Made by a program: the position numbers and the translations under genes
Shown: positions 36,158-46,784 of the stretch, in pieces
Numbering within the stretch: position 1 is the first letter of the stretch
How the letters are laid out: each line of letters opens with the position of its first letter
Notes under the pieces: generated by a model
The model's input: the letters and a program-made list of their open reading frames with translations, nothing else
Databases searched by the model: none
Told to the model about the DNA's origin: nothing
Assembly: GCA_009733775.1 (NCBI GenBank)
Contig: WOGZ01000055.1
Coordinates: 62,001-126,000 of the forward strand
Direction: 5' to 3'
Length of the DNA stretch: 64,000 nucleotides
DNA from: Alectoria sarmentosa
Taxonomy: Eukaryota; Ascomycota; Lecanoromycetes; Lecanorales; Parmeliaceae

Positions 36158-37344
36158 ATGAGCAGCTCTCAGTTGGCGGTTGGAAGGAAAGTTCGGACAG
36201 GGTGTCTTAATTGCAAGTGAGTCAAACTCTTGAGAGTGATGTCGTAGGTCCAAGCGCTTCATATAGACTAAGCTCCTACCGTCTGATCCTAGAATACGAC
36301 GTGTAAAGTGTGACGAGGAGAAACCTGCATGCTTGAAATGTCGCAGAATCGGAATAAGTTGCGACGGCTACCCTCCCGTGCAGATTGGCCGAGTCACAAC
36401 ATAGGCTACGACGCCCAAAGAAAGACCTCCCAGCCCCAGTGTTCTCTCCACCCAAGTACCGTCGGCTTCCCCACTGGGCACTCATGAAGAACGAAGGTGC
36501 TTCGACTACTTTCGCCAACGATCCGTCCTCGAGTTCTCTGGTTACTCGACTCCAATTTGTGGGACCAGCTGATCTTACAGGTCAGTCATGATGATCCAGC
36601 GGTACGCCATGCGGTCATTGCACTCCGTTCCTTGTATGAAAAGATCGACATCCAGCGGGAAGTCATCAGATTGCAGGCTCAAGTAACGGTGTGCCGCCAA
36701 GACAGCATCGAGCAGAACAACCAAGCTCTGAGTCATTTGCGACAAAATATTGGAAGTAATGATAGCGGGAACGTCCAGTCAACCTTGATTTGTTGCGTGC
36801 TCTTAATCGCTTTCGAGGTCTTCCTGGGCAATCACGATTCAGCCGGGCTACACCTGGAGAGCGGGCTGAAAGTTTTGCATGATTGGCAAGTTCAACAAGG
36901 CCAGCTTCTGCAATCAGCCTACTCGCCCACAACGAGCATTATCGAGGACGATCTTACCCCGGTATTCGCTAGACTCAACTTACAAGCAAAATCACTTGTC
37001 GACCCAGGCCTATCTCAGCATTGTACCTTTTTACTTGACGGTGGTCAGTTGTAGAGATCCCGCGCCGGCAAACCCTATCTCTCCTTCCTCGTCTGTCCCT
37101 ACCTCGGCAAGAAGGCACTCGGAATGCGAACGATGCCAGTAGGGTTGACAATGGGTGATACATGTCGAAGAAGACGGTCTTGGAGAAGTTGAAAGTGCCG
37201 AAGATGTTCCAAAATCCTCACGCATCCAGGGCGTTGATGCTGTTGCATACATGGAGGAGCGACTTGTCCATTTGATACGTATTCTCGAAGATAATTTGGA
37301 AGCTGGTGACCTTGATGCTGAGGAAGACACGGAGCATCAGTAAG
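36158..37344 (+). pseudogene. Zn(II)2Cys6 transcription factor, disrupted
   Basis: Exon 1 (36158-36216) and exon 2 (from 36293) join across a 76-nt intron to give GCLNCKIRRVKCDEEKPACL followed by KCRRIGISCDGYPP, a complete six-cysteine binuclear zinc cluster. An in-frame TAG follows at 36402. The same frame then continues with the regulator's middle region (EERRCFDYFRQRSVLEFSGY). Near 36545 the frame shifts, and DSNLWDQLILQVSHDDPAVRH, AVIALRSLYEK and DDLTPVFARLNLQAKS carry on in another phase. The latter motifs are those of fungal regulators with this zinc cluster, so the order is right and the reading is broken at least twice. Further decay is apparent after 37050. A regulator of this type would bind CGG-containing sites; its targets cannot be inferred. 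Confidence 0.78.
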
Positions 37345-38138
37345 ACAATTTGACATATCAAAGGTCCCTAACGCACTGACTCAGCTAGACCAGAACCTCC
37401 CTTTTCGGTGACTGTTCCGAGTGCGGAATGGAGAATCAGTCAGTGGTTGCAAACCGCCCAGCTCTACACTCAAGATTGATGGTTTTTTTATAGCTTTTTG
37501 TGGCAAGGGAATTTTTTTATTTGTATTTCGTTACGTGAGTCGCGCTACAAGCCCCTTTCCCTATTCAGTCACTCCAATTGTCTTCTCGCTTATGCTCCAT
37601 AAGCGAATGGCTGTGTGTCGAATGCAGACGCGCTCCCTGAAATTCTACCAACAGCCTCTTCCCTCCCGAACCGAGTGAAAAGCACCTCGCATCTAGAGAG
37701 CACTGCTTAGATCTTCTCAGCTCATTACACATCATGTCTTATTCATAGAATATAGATATCCTTCATGTTGATTCGACGTACTTTCAAGGCCTCATCGCTT
37801 CTTCCTGCATACGCGCGCCCATCGGAGGATAACCGCCATACATTGGTGGCGTGACTCGCTTCTAAACAGACCATACGCAACGTTCCGCATACAGCTGCTG
37901 CTTACTCACACAGACTGCTTTTACCCCCAAATGCTGAATGGGTGAGATATTGCGGCATGACGCCTGGTCACGTCGATCATGTTCTTGTAGTGTCAGTCCC
38001 CCCTTCTCTTTTATTTCTGCGCCTCCCAGAAGCACGTCTCCACTTTTCAACACCTCTACATCTCCAAGTATCCAGCCTTGGCAGTCTACTCCGCCAGCCT
38101 CGAATCACCATTGAACAGATGCACCCAAATCCCGCACC
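37345..38138. other. Intergenic region
   Basis: No gene supported. Contains the promoter of the secreted-protein gene at 38139; ORFs on either strand lack domains. Confidence 0.5.
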
Positions 38139-38705
38139 ATGAGGAATACGACCTCCCTCAGTCTTCTCATCCTCCTCCTCGCCGCCCTCCTCTCTCCCAC
38201 CCACTCCTTCGACCCCTGCGGCCCCCTCGTCCAAGACTCCCTCACCCCCGCCGACACCTGCGCCCGCCCCATCTCCCTCGTCACCGGCCCCTCCGCCTAC
38301 GGCGCTCTCCTCCTCAACGACGGCTCCGGCCTCAACATCACCTGGGACAACTGCCTCCCCGTCGCCTTCGACGCCTGCGCCCTCCTCAACTCGTCCAAAA
38401 CCCCGGCCGGCCAGTGGCAGTGGACCGACCCGGGCTCCGGCTGCGTCATGGGCTTCTGGCTGCCCCAGTACGACGGCAGCGCGCCCCGACCGGCGTACGA
38501 GGCCTGCGTGGACAACATCTACACCCCCATGTACGACATCGGCATACAGTACGGCGGCACGGCGTACAATCAGGTCGTGGTCAATCTGAGGCAGTTGCCG
38601 GATGATTATGAGACGGGGGAGGCGGTCGATGTCGGCTATCCGAGTTATACGATCACTTATCTGCCCCTGCAACGGGGGCCTGAGACTCCGCTGTCGAGGG
38701 TTTGA
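38139..38705 (+). CDS. Small secreted cysteine-containing protein, family member A
   Basis: Single-exon gene of 188 codons. Residues 1-23 form a leucine-rich signal peptide ending in THS. The mature protein of about 165 residues has six cysteines and no known domain: DPCGPLVQDS near the N-terminus, a central DNCLPVAFDACALL, then GCVMGFWLPQYDG, CVDNIYTPMYDIG, YNQVVVNLRQLPDD and a terminal GYPSYTITYLP. The same ordered motifs occur in the gene at 46029-46784, so the two are paralogues. Size, secretion and cysteines fit an effector-like or cell-surface protein, but function is unknown. Codon use is strikingly C-ending in the first 400 bases. The long overlapping ORFs in other frames and on the minus strand are shadows of this GC-rich gene. 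Confidence 0.78.
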   Translation: MRNTTSLSLLILLLAALLSPTHSFDPCGPLVQDSLTPADTCARPISLVTGPSAYGALLLNDGSGLNITWDNCLPVAFDACALLNSSKTPAGQWQWTDPGSGCVMGFWLPQYDGSAPRPAYEACVDNIYTPMYDIGIQYGGTAYNQVVVNLRQLPDDYETGEAVDVGYPSYTITYLPLQRGPETPLSRV

Positions 38706-39662
38706 GAGGGGACTGTACTGGAAGATGGATGCTAGGTCTGGTGGCACGATCCGCGCAGCACTTTTTAAGACTATTCTGTTGTAAGTACAACAACCAATAA
38801 TCAAAAATCATCAAAAAATCGCAAATTTCCCGAATTCATCTCCCCGCTCTCTACGCTCTCCAAGAACTTTCGTACCTAGACCCAAAAAAAAAAAAGACCA
38901 ATTGACCAACCCACAAACGCGGCCCCATGATGCAAAGCGCACTCCCTTCATACTTACTACCCGGAGCCATGAGCAAAAATGCAAAATGCCAAAAAAAACT
39001 ATACCCAACCGAATACGCCACCCTTCTGGGACCCTTTCCTGCACTCCCATCAGCCCCCACTCACGCACCCGCACGACAAGTCCCGCTTTACTTAACTTTT
39101 CACCCGGGGGGCTTTTTCTTTCTCGCAAAATAACCAAAAGCGGCTTCGAGCGGCTATACATACATACTTATTGCGATGGGGGCTAACTACTTAAACGTAG
39201 GGCTTTGAAACGTTGTGTAAAAACTGGGGTATTTTACCTCGGTACGTATGTATGTAGGTAGGTAGATGATTTGTCGTTTTTTGGGGATTGGAGGGGATTG
39301 GATTGGATTGGTGGTGCTGGTGGTGGTTGGGGCGCTTGGGTGGGGCGGCGGGTTTTTTTGGGGGTGAGGGTTTGGAAGAGGATGGAGATGAGGTGGTTGG
39401 TTGGTTGGTTGATTCATTGATTGATTGAGTGGGTGACGGGTAGGAGGAATCTGGCAGATGTGCGATTGGTAAGATGCGATTGGTGTTTAGAGGGATTAAA
39501 GTTTCAAAGTGGTGTGTTTTTGTGCACGATGTATAGTTTATCCTGATTCCGTGGGCGCTACCGGCGTCCCAGCTAATGAGTGATACATAAGTAATGATGA
39601 CCGCCTCTTCTAAGCGGCTCCGCATGCTGCGTACTGATGATGCTGCTGGCAGGAGGCTAGAT
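38706..39662. other. Intergenic region with simple-sequence tracts
   Basis: Contains A-rich (38883-38896) and TTGG/TTGA-type tracts (39392-39432) and TGG-rich stretches (39280-39345). No gene is supported. ORFs here are low-complexity translations of these tracts. Confidence 0.5.
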
Positions 39663-40942
39663 CTAGACGCCCATTGTGAAATCATGTTCTATGCCTGGGG
39701 TTACCGAGGCCATGAACTGTTTGTTGCGAGCGTCAGCTGATATCCATTCCACTTCTTCACTGACTGGGGACCTAAAGAGGCCAAGCGTACCTTCAAAAAT
39801 ACAACCAAATACTGATCCACCCGAATCGCCACCTCGTCCTCTGCCTCTCCCCCACCCTCATGCTGCAGAACCTCCCACTCATCACCTCCCGCTCCCCCCG
39901 CCGCGGCTACCCCACTGCTGTAGCCTCTCCGATCTGCAATCTGTGTCACGTTCATTTCATCTACTAATCCCTCCATTCCACTTTCCACCTTTCCTTTGCT
40001 TTCTCCTCCTTTCCCACTGCCATTCCCTCGCCGCATCTTCTCCAGCCGTATCTTTAATGATGCGTCCGCACGGTCGAGGAGCACTTTCATGACGCTGGCA
40101 TGTTTACAAGGGTGTATCGATGCCATTTTCACGGAGTTGTCGAAAAATGGGAAATCCTCGAGTGTGACTGTTTTGTCGGCGTAGTCGCCGACTATGTCTT
40201 CCATCATTAGGTGTGGAGGGAGCGGGTGCAAGGACGACGAGTAGCCGGATAAGTATAATCGAGGGGTTCGGTAGTAGGGCGTATAGGTTATGTAGAGGGT
40301 GTAGGTTCGGAGGGGTCTGTGTTGTAAGTAGGGTCAGTCAGCTGATGCTTGCATGCCTTGGTCTTTGGAGATGGGAGTTTTGGGAAGACGAGAGAAGAGG
40401 GGGAAGACTTACGCAGTAGATCCACTGACTTTCGGATCGCGGATTATAGCCTCTTCGTCATCGTCTTCATCCTCCATGTCCGGAATTTCTTCCTCCTCTT
40501 CTCGTTCGCCTACATTCCCGCTCTCATCCACAGTCCTCACATCCCGCATTCTCGCCTCCTGACTCGCAGCCAAGCCGCCCGTCCGCAACCATCCATCATC
40601 CTCTCCTCCTGCCCCTCCGCCGCCTTCTCCCCGAGCCGCGAACCCATCCTGCACCATCGCCTCATCCTGCCCCGCATCGCCCGCGAAATTCTCGTCGAGT
40701 CTTCGGTGACAGGGCACGCCGCGCGTGATGAGAAACTGTTTGGTCGGAGGCAGGTAGCCAACACGCTTGGAAGAAGTCGACGCGTCGGACCAGGACCAGG
40801 TGGGGAATTTGTAGACCAGATAGTCGCCGGCGAGTACGAATTCTTCGGGTGTCACTTGCCCGGTGCCACGGAAGGTGGAGGTGTGGGAGATGGGGGCCCA
40901 GCGGTCGCGGAGGGTGTCGAGGGTGGAGTGGATTAGGTTCAT
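39663..40942 (-). CDS. ATG3: Autophagy E2-like conjugating enzyme Atg3
   Basis: Atg3 transfers Atg8 from Atg7 to phosphatidylethanolamine on the phagophore membrane. Exons 40942-40413, 40316-39791 and 39716-39663 total 1110 nt and 369 residues, with introns of 96 and 74 nt. The N-terminus has the membrane-binding amphipathic helix and [20 protein letters not shown]. It is followed by [19 protein letters not shown] and a disordered acidic region ending [18 protein letters not shown], which binds Atg7 or Atg8. The E2-like core gives [20 protein letters not shown], then [19 protein letters not shown], and the active-site motif HPCKHASVM with Cys247. The last exon encodes [17 protein letters not shown], the conserved C-terminus. 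Length is slightly above the usual because of the glycine-rich disordered parts. It shares a 430-bp divergent upstream region with the alpha/beta hydrolase. Confidence 0.97.
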
Positions 40943-41372
40943 GATTGTGTATGTATGTTGGAATGATGTTTGGAAATGGGTAGAGAGTGTCTGTATTGCT
41001 ATTGTTCAAGTGTCATGGTGGGGAGGTTAGGCGGCGATAAGACGGAATCATCGCTAGCGCCAAAGGTTGCCTGGCCGCTTTCATGTGATTCGAGTCTATC
41101 ACAGCGCTTTTTCATTTCTGATGAGAACACATGCAACATGTGATGATGTGAAGACTGCCTTACATTGGTGTTTTACATTAGGCCTGTGTTTCGTTACTGG
41201 TGCGAGACTGGTTTCCAAGAGGGTCGTACGCGTTAAAGTAGGCCGGCCGATGAATATCCAGTTTGCTACGAGAATGGACTCGAGTTCACTGGATGTAAAT
41301 ATCGTCGATCTCTAGCAATCAAAGGCTCTTGAGGATTACTGGAACATTGGTTCTTGAGTCACTCCCTCCAAA
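40943..41372. promoter_or_regulatory. Divergent upstream region of ATG3 and the alpha/beta hydrolase
   Basis: A 430-bp spacer between two outward-facing start codons must hold both promoters. I see no clear TATA box or repeated site. Confidence 0.45.
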
Positions 41373-42371
41373 ATGGCCGTACCTCTCCAAGCAGTCGCCA
41401 TCCCTAAGGAGATCACTGCAACCAGCGTGGTCCTCCCCCACAAACCCACCGCCACAGTCGCCTGCTCCTACGTCTCCGGCACCGATCCCGCTGTCCTCGT
41501 CGTTTTCCTAAACGGTCTCATGACTGACAAATCCTCCTGGGTCCCCGTCATGTCCGGCATCATTCGCCAGAGCAAGAGTCTTGCGTCCCCAGAATTCCCA
41601 TCAATGCTCGCCTATGATCGCTACGGCGTTGGCATGACGGAGGATCGAGACCCGCTGGATCAAGGGAGGGAGCGGGGTCATGGCCATGATTGCAGCGATG
41701 CGGCTGACGATCTGCATCATCTCATTAGCCATTTCTCGAATGGGTCGAAGTTGCTGAGCGGAGAGAAGTTGAGGGTTGTGCTCGTGGCGAATTCGATTGG
41801 GTGTGCGATTGCAAGATTGTATGCTGAGAAGTATCCGGCGGCTGCGTTGTTGTTGTTGGATTCTATCATGGCGAATTCGGATTTCGATCTCTGGCCTGAC
41901 CCTGATGCGTCGGGGTTTGACAAAGGCGAATTGCCAGAAGATGTGAGCGTCGAGGTGTTGAGAGAGCAAAGGGCGAAGTTCGCAGCTATCTTCAAACCGA
42001 CTGTCGTCAATAGAGAAGGCCTCAGTAGACGAAACCTTGCCAAGCTCCTCCCTCATAGTGACGGGCCCATGCTAGGCACTCAAAGCGAGAGACCTTGGGT
42101 CACGGTCGTCGGACACGATTTCGACGCTTTTGCGAATGAGAGCTTGAGAACGATGGGAACGCCGATCGGACTGTCGATGAGGTATATGAATTCCACTTGG
42201 CATAAGTACAACCAGGGCCTTGTGCACATCACGGATCGGGAGAAGAGTAAGGGCCCGATCTTTGCACAGGGCTGCGGCCATTTCATCCAGAGGGATGATC
42301 CCGACTTTGTCATCAAGGAAGCGTTGGATCTGGTGGATAAGGTCAGGTTGCAGCAGTCGGTGGTGTGGTGA
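41373..42371 (+). CDS. Alpha/beta-hydrolase fold protein
   Basis: Single-exon gene of 332 codons with the alpha/beta-hydrolase order: an early strand VLVVFLNGLMTDKSSWVPVM, a second MLAYDRYGVGMTEDRDP, the nucleophile elbow VVLVANSIGCAIARLYA with Ser141, and a late GCGHFIQRDDPDFV with His303 as the likely catalytic base. The acid is not obvious; an aspartate in the C-terminal third is expected. DRYGxGxT(E/D)DRDP is common in small fungal hydrolases of unknown substrate. No signal peptide or membrane segment is present, so it is probably cytosolic. The elbow reads N-S-I-G-C rather than the textbook G-x-S-x-G, a substitution tolerated in this superfamily. It is convergent with ALG5, their ends being 271 bp apart. 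Confidence 0.85.
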   Translation: MAVPLQAVAIPKEITATSVVLPHKPTATVACSYVSGTDPAVLVVFLNGLMTDKSSWVPVMSGIIRQSKSLASPEFPSMLAYDRYGVGMTEDRDPLDQGRERGHGHDCSDAADDLHHLISHFSNGSKLLSGEKLRVVLVANSIGCAIARLYAEKYPAAALLLLDSIMANSDFDLWPDPDASGFDKGELPEDVSVEVLREQRAKFAAIFKPTVVNREGLSRRNLAKLLPHSDGPMLGTQSERPWVTVVGHDFDAFANESLRTMGTPIGLSMRYMNSTWHKYNQGLVHITDREKSKGPIFAQGCGHFIQRDDPDFVIKEALDLVDKVRLQQSVVW

Positions 42372-42642
42372 GCCTTTGGTTGCTATTGGTAGAGGGAAAC
42401 GGTTGTGGTTATGGCTGGGCTGAGCTGGATGCGTTGCTGATGATGAGATACTCCAATCACGAAACCATGTTCGAGTAGTATAGCTACAAATTCGCAAGGC
42501 CAAAGGCTATGAAGCGCTGAAACTCCTCTGAAATGTAGATTTGTCTTGCATGACCATGAATGCCGAACGTCTTCCAAACCCCAGATCCCATGTAACGTAG
42601 CCTTTACCGATGCTTTACCGATGCTTTTCTCCTTGTCTATTT

Positions 42643-43920
42643 TCACGAACGCCTGTAGACCCCTAAACCCCATGCTGCCCTCAGGACAGCCAAGCCCCAA
42701 GCCATGCCCAGACTGTCCCAGAGCACATTCAGCTTACTTCCTTTCACCTCTTGCCAGCCAATGGGTACTTCCGCGACCGGTATACCAGCCGACTCCGCAA
42801 GCATCAGCATCTCGACGTCGAATATCCAACCTTCCGAGTGCATGTATGGTATTATGTGTGGTAGTGATGGACGAGAGAAAAGTTTGAAGCCACATTGGGT
42901 ATCCCGGATAGCGGCTGTGGCGGGAGGTGTGAGAACGCGAAGGAGGAGGTGAAAGGAGTGCATGAGGAGATTGCGAAGGAAGGAGCGCTGTACACAAACA
43001 ATCAGCTAAATATAGACACGACTGTAGCATGACAGTCAAGCATACCTTGACAACGGCCTCACTTCCCACAAGGTGCGCTCTTGACCCAACAGCCACACCC
43101 CTCCCTGCAGCATCTTCAATCTTCTTAGATGCCCTGACAAGCTTGCCCAGATCCTCGAATTTGCTGGCGCCGTCGGCATCAGCAAAGATTGCATACTGCC
43201 CTCTCACATGCCGCATGCCATGTGTGACTGCCCCTCCCTTGCCCCGGTTCTCGTGTAGACTTATGACCCGTATACATGATGCAGTTTTGCCTCCCAAGTC
43301 TCTCGCAAATTGTAGTGCCGTGTCGATGGTCTTGTCCGTGGAGCCATCGGAGACTACTAAGATCTCCCATCCTGGAAGCCGGCCGTTTGACTCTCTGTAG
43401 CCGTTTGAAATTTCCCGCGTGGCATCTTTTCGTTTTGCGCGATTGCCATTGGCCTGTGACTTTGAAGCTTCGTTGCCGTACGCATGTTGTAAATATTCCA
43501 CGGCCTCGGTCAACATGATCCCTAGTCTATCCTCTTCATTGAAGGCCGGGACAACAAGTGACATGAACACTTCGGGGTCTTCGACGTGTAATTCTGTATC
43601 TGTAGAGTCCTCTCGCCGTCGTGCGGCCTCTTTGAGAGCATTGTACTTGTCTTGCCAGCAAGGTAGTGGTCTGGCTTCACCAGAGTACTCTCCGGGCTCG
43701 ATGGTTCTGAAGGTCTTCTCTGACCTAAGGGGAGGGCGTGGGATGGGGGCGACGATGAAGAGGGCGAAGTAGAACTGTAGAGCGTCAGCGAGGAGCCGTC
43801 ATTTTTCGGCAGAGCAAATACCAATACGGCGATGCCAACAATCGTAGACACAACCAAAGCTACAATCAGAGGCAATGGTACTCCTTGGCTTGTTGTGAGG
43901 ACTTCCCGAAGGTATTCCAT
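42643..43920 (-). CDS. ALG5: Dolichyl-phosphate beta-glucosyltransferase ALG5
   Basis: Makes dolichyl-phosphate-glucose from UDP-glucose at the cytosolic face of the ER, for the last glucosylation steps of the N-glycan precursor. Exons 43920-43822, 43774-43046 and 42987-42643 total 1173 nt and 390 residues (introns 47 and 58 nt). One N-terminal membrane segment spans the first junction (VALVVSTIVGIAVL then FYFALFIVAPIPRPP). The GT2 core has FMSLVVPAFNEEDRLG, WEILVVSDGSTDKT, VISLHENRGKGGAV, the metal/nucleotide-binding AIFADADGASKFEDL, and QCGFKLFSRPS. It ends with WIFDVEMLMLAE and the family's IPIGWQEVKGSKL-like segment. All expected motifs are intact. An upstream in-frame ATG at 43965 would add 15 residues; the ATG at 43920 gives the usual short luminal/cytosolic start. 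Confidence 0.96.
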
Positions 43921-43965
43921 GATAGAATTAGGATTCTCGTGGCCTCGGCTGCCCGAAGCAAACAT

Positions 43966-46028
43966 TTGGCAGAATCACGGAGAACCATGGGCAGCTAGAG
44001 TCTCGATCCAAGGGACAGATGTCGAGAAATGGCGCATGTTAAGTTGACTAACAGTAAGCATGGCGCAAACGTGTAAAGCGCCTGTCTGGCCAAATATGTT
44101 CAGATGTCTTGGCATTTACTTTGGGAGAAAAGATAATCCGGCGCCGCGTCACGATAAATCACGACAGCTTCCTAGGTTCGTGTGACTATTTTATTCTCTG
44201 CTGGTCACGCTCACAACTCTTTTTGTACTCCTGACAGACTCATCTGGGTCCCCTCTACCACTTGACTAGCCTTTGTGGTAAACTTGATAACGGAAGCTTG
44301 ATATATCAATGCGCGGCACAAGTGTCTAGACAGCAACACCACAGCTGCGCAAAAAGATTATCATTCCGATCTAGTGAGAAAATTACTCAACCCTGGCTCC
44401 AAGTTAGTCCGAGTGTACAAGTATATCAATGCAGGAAGCTCGAGTCAGAGGTCTTGGCGCAGAAGCAAGGTGATATTTCCTGGCGACTTTTTGTTGAAGA
44501 GAGTGAAAGGACTGGAGCAAGAGGACAAGAAAGGATTGGATTGCAAATCGAACAAGACGAAACTGATGAGTCATTGTTTTAGGGTTGATGACTAGGTTAC
44601 ATCTGAACGACACCAATCTATCTTGCTGCCAGTTTGTGGTTGACTTGTTTCGCTCTGAATACTTCTTTTCCTTGTCTGTTTGACTCGTCCCAATTCCTTT
44701 CGGTGTTCACATCCCTTCAAGTACGAATGACGCGTTCAATCACCGGCCGACTAGCAAAGTCCTCGTTTTTGACGCGAAAGATATGGGAGAGGAAGGACAT
44801 GGAGTCCCACAGCTTGCCAGAAAGCTTCTGTCTGACATTGCGTATTCATTTTATCTTTTCAGGTACGCTAGAGCTGGAGGAGAGGCTCCCTATAGTGGAG
44901 GACTTGAGGTCTAGATGTAGAATTACATCGAAGCTTTGAGACGTGGGACTCAAGCTTGTAAAGTAAATGCACCGGAGCTTAGTGCCGGTGAATTGGTCAA
45001 TTAGACTGTCTCATGCATCCAAAGAAGCAAATCTGGAGCTTGCACTGAGAAGAGAAAGGTAGCTGACCTTCAGAGAGATCTAAGCGATACCTTGCATATT
45101 CTCTCTCCTTGTTTCCATCCCTGTTATCTTATTCGGCCCGTGATCAATTGGGGCGAAATCATCAAGCCTTTGTAGTCCTTGTTCTCTCTTATTTATGTGA
45201 GTCCATTGTGATTTTTCCGGTCTTTGATAAGATATCGTAAAATCTCAGTCTCAGGACTAAGTACCGATTTTGCACTACGCTCAGAACAATTTAAAGTATC
45301 AATTAATGAGTAACCTGATCGGAAGACCTTCGATTAATAAAATCCGGACATGTATTAAAAGCCGACAGCAATTCAGGATGGGAAAAGGAATGGCACGTTT
45401 GTATCAGGTAGTTCAATATGTTTGCAGCTGATACTGCAGCGCAGCCGGCTTTCAGGCACTCGAAGACGTCAGACACCCAACCAAATCATTGTCAAAGCGG
45501 TCAGTAATGTGAGGTCCCTAAGAGAATGGAAAAATTCCACACGCATCATTGACTGCTCGTGATGCTTAGTAGTCCAAGGGAATTGCACTATTCCTGATCT
45601 TTTTCCTGTTCCCATCGAAGCGCGAGCTGTCGTGATGCTCTACTTTCTATTCGTGATACTTACAACAATGGTGGGTACAGCTTCTGTATCCAGCAACACC
45701 GCGGCTTTGTATATCATCGCTATTTACTTCGAGGTGTGGAGAGGCGTTTGGAAAAGAAGGGCTCCAGATCTCTGCGAATGCAAAGAGGTCAAAAGAATTG
45801 GGCGGCAACGCTGATTTGACCCGCTTTGCTCGCAATTCGGATGCTGTAATCGCGAACATGTGGAACAAATAGGCGACGAAACCCCACCTTGACTGCTATG
45901 TAAGACACGCGGATTGCGAATATTGCATTAAAGACCGCAGAATTTCATTCCCGTTTTGAGGTCCCAGGCCTGTCGTTGACTGCTTTGCGACTCCATATCC
46001 ACTTCCGTAGCAAGAAAGAATAGCTAGA
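43966..46028. other. 2-kb intergenic region without supported genes
   Basis: Short ORFs (44262-44582, 44634-44939, 45635-45814) lack domains. The last would give a 59-residue peptide with a hydrophobic start, but nothing else supports it. No RNA gene or repeat is evident. Confidence 0.5.
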
Positions 46029-46784
46029 ATGCCTTGCCTTCTCTCAATGGCGTTACCACTGGTCTTGGTTCTGATGACCCTGAGCCCCGGCGTCCAATGT
46101 GCGACAATTTCCGGCTCTTCTTCCAACGCAATTGCCTCCCAAACTCAATCGGCCACCCTTACCGCCTCCTCCGCACCCGTCGCTGTGGACCCTTGCGGCC
46201 CATCAGTCCCCGATCCCCGTGTGATAAATTCCTGCAGCAACAGCGACAATAGTTTCCTCAGCAACACCACTACCGGTGGCCCAGAACCCTACGCTGTCCA
46301 ATGCCTGAGTAACGGAACGGCCTTGGATACCGTTTTTAACCAGGACAACTGCATAGCTATCATCCCCTTGATTTGTGCCCGCATGACCGACGACACCGCC
46401 TCCGCTCCGTACACGCAGAACAAGTGGATCTGGTTCAACCTTCAGGGCTGCAGCATGGGCTACTGGCTGCCTGGTCCCTATCAAATTACTAATAGCGCTG
46501 GGCAGAAGGTCACGGTCAAACCGGCGCGGATCACCGATGAGGGCGGTTGCGAGATTGAGATTTTCGAATCCATGTTTGATGTCTGCTTCGACGGCGACGA
46601 GTACGATATGGCGACGGTCAATCTGGCGGAGCTGCCGAGCGAGGCTAGCACCGGAGCGCCTGCGCCTGGGGGCTCTGCACCGGGTTATCCGTCCTATATC
46701 ATTGCGCCGCAGCAGGTGGGAGGTTGTGAGGACACGATTTGTTATAACGCTGACTCAGTGAGGGTGTCTTGCAACTGTTTCTAG
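46029..46784 (+). CDS. Small secreted cysteine-rich protein, family member B
   Basis: Single-exon gene of 251 codons with a signal peptide (about residues 1-25, MALPLVLVLMTLSPGVQC) and a Ser/Thr/Ala-rich stretch. The globular part starts at VDPCGPSVPDP. It follows the same motif order as the gene at 38139: FNQDNCIAIIPLICAR, QGCSMGYWLPGP, CEIEIFESMFDVCFDGDEYD, ATVNLAELPSE and APGYPSYIIAP. It is longer than its paralogue and has extra cysteines, about twelve in the mature protein, including a C-terminal GGCEDTICYNADSVRVSCNC cluster that member A lacks. No known domain. It could be an effector-like or wall-associated protein. The two members are 7.9 kb apart, on the same strand, separated by ATG3, the hydrolase and ALG5, so this is a dispersed duplication rather than a tandem pair. 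Confidence 0.78.
   Translation: MPCLLSMALPLVLVLMTLSPGVQCATISGSSSNAIASQTQSATLTASSAPVAVDPCGPSVPDPRVINSCSNSDNSFLSNTTTGGPEPYAVQCLSNGTALDTVFNQDNCIAIIPLICARMTDDTASAPYTQNKWIWFNLQGCSMGYWLPGPYQITNSAGQKVTVKPARITDEGGCEIEIFESMFDVCFDGDEYDMATVNLAELPSEASTGAPAPGGSAPGYPSYIIAPQQVGGCEDTICYNADSVRVSCNCF

Noticed and set aside
37977..38804. 275-codon minus ORF across secreted protein A
   Set aside because: Gly/Val/Arg-rich shadow of the GC-rich plus-strand gene, which has a signal peptide and a paralogue.
41373..42371. Idea that the alpha/beta hydrolase is the partner (ErdH-like) of the ErdS-like pseudogene
   Set aside because: The genes are 12 kb apart with unrelated genes between, and sequence alone gives no link to sterol-ester hydrolysis.
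45635..45814. 59-residue peptide with hydrophobic start
   Set aside because: Too short, no cysteine pattern or relative nearby; signal-like start may be coincidence.
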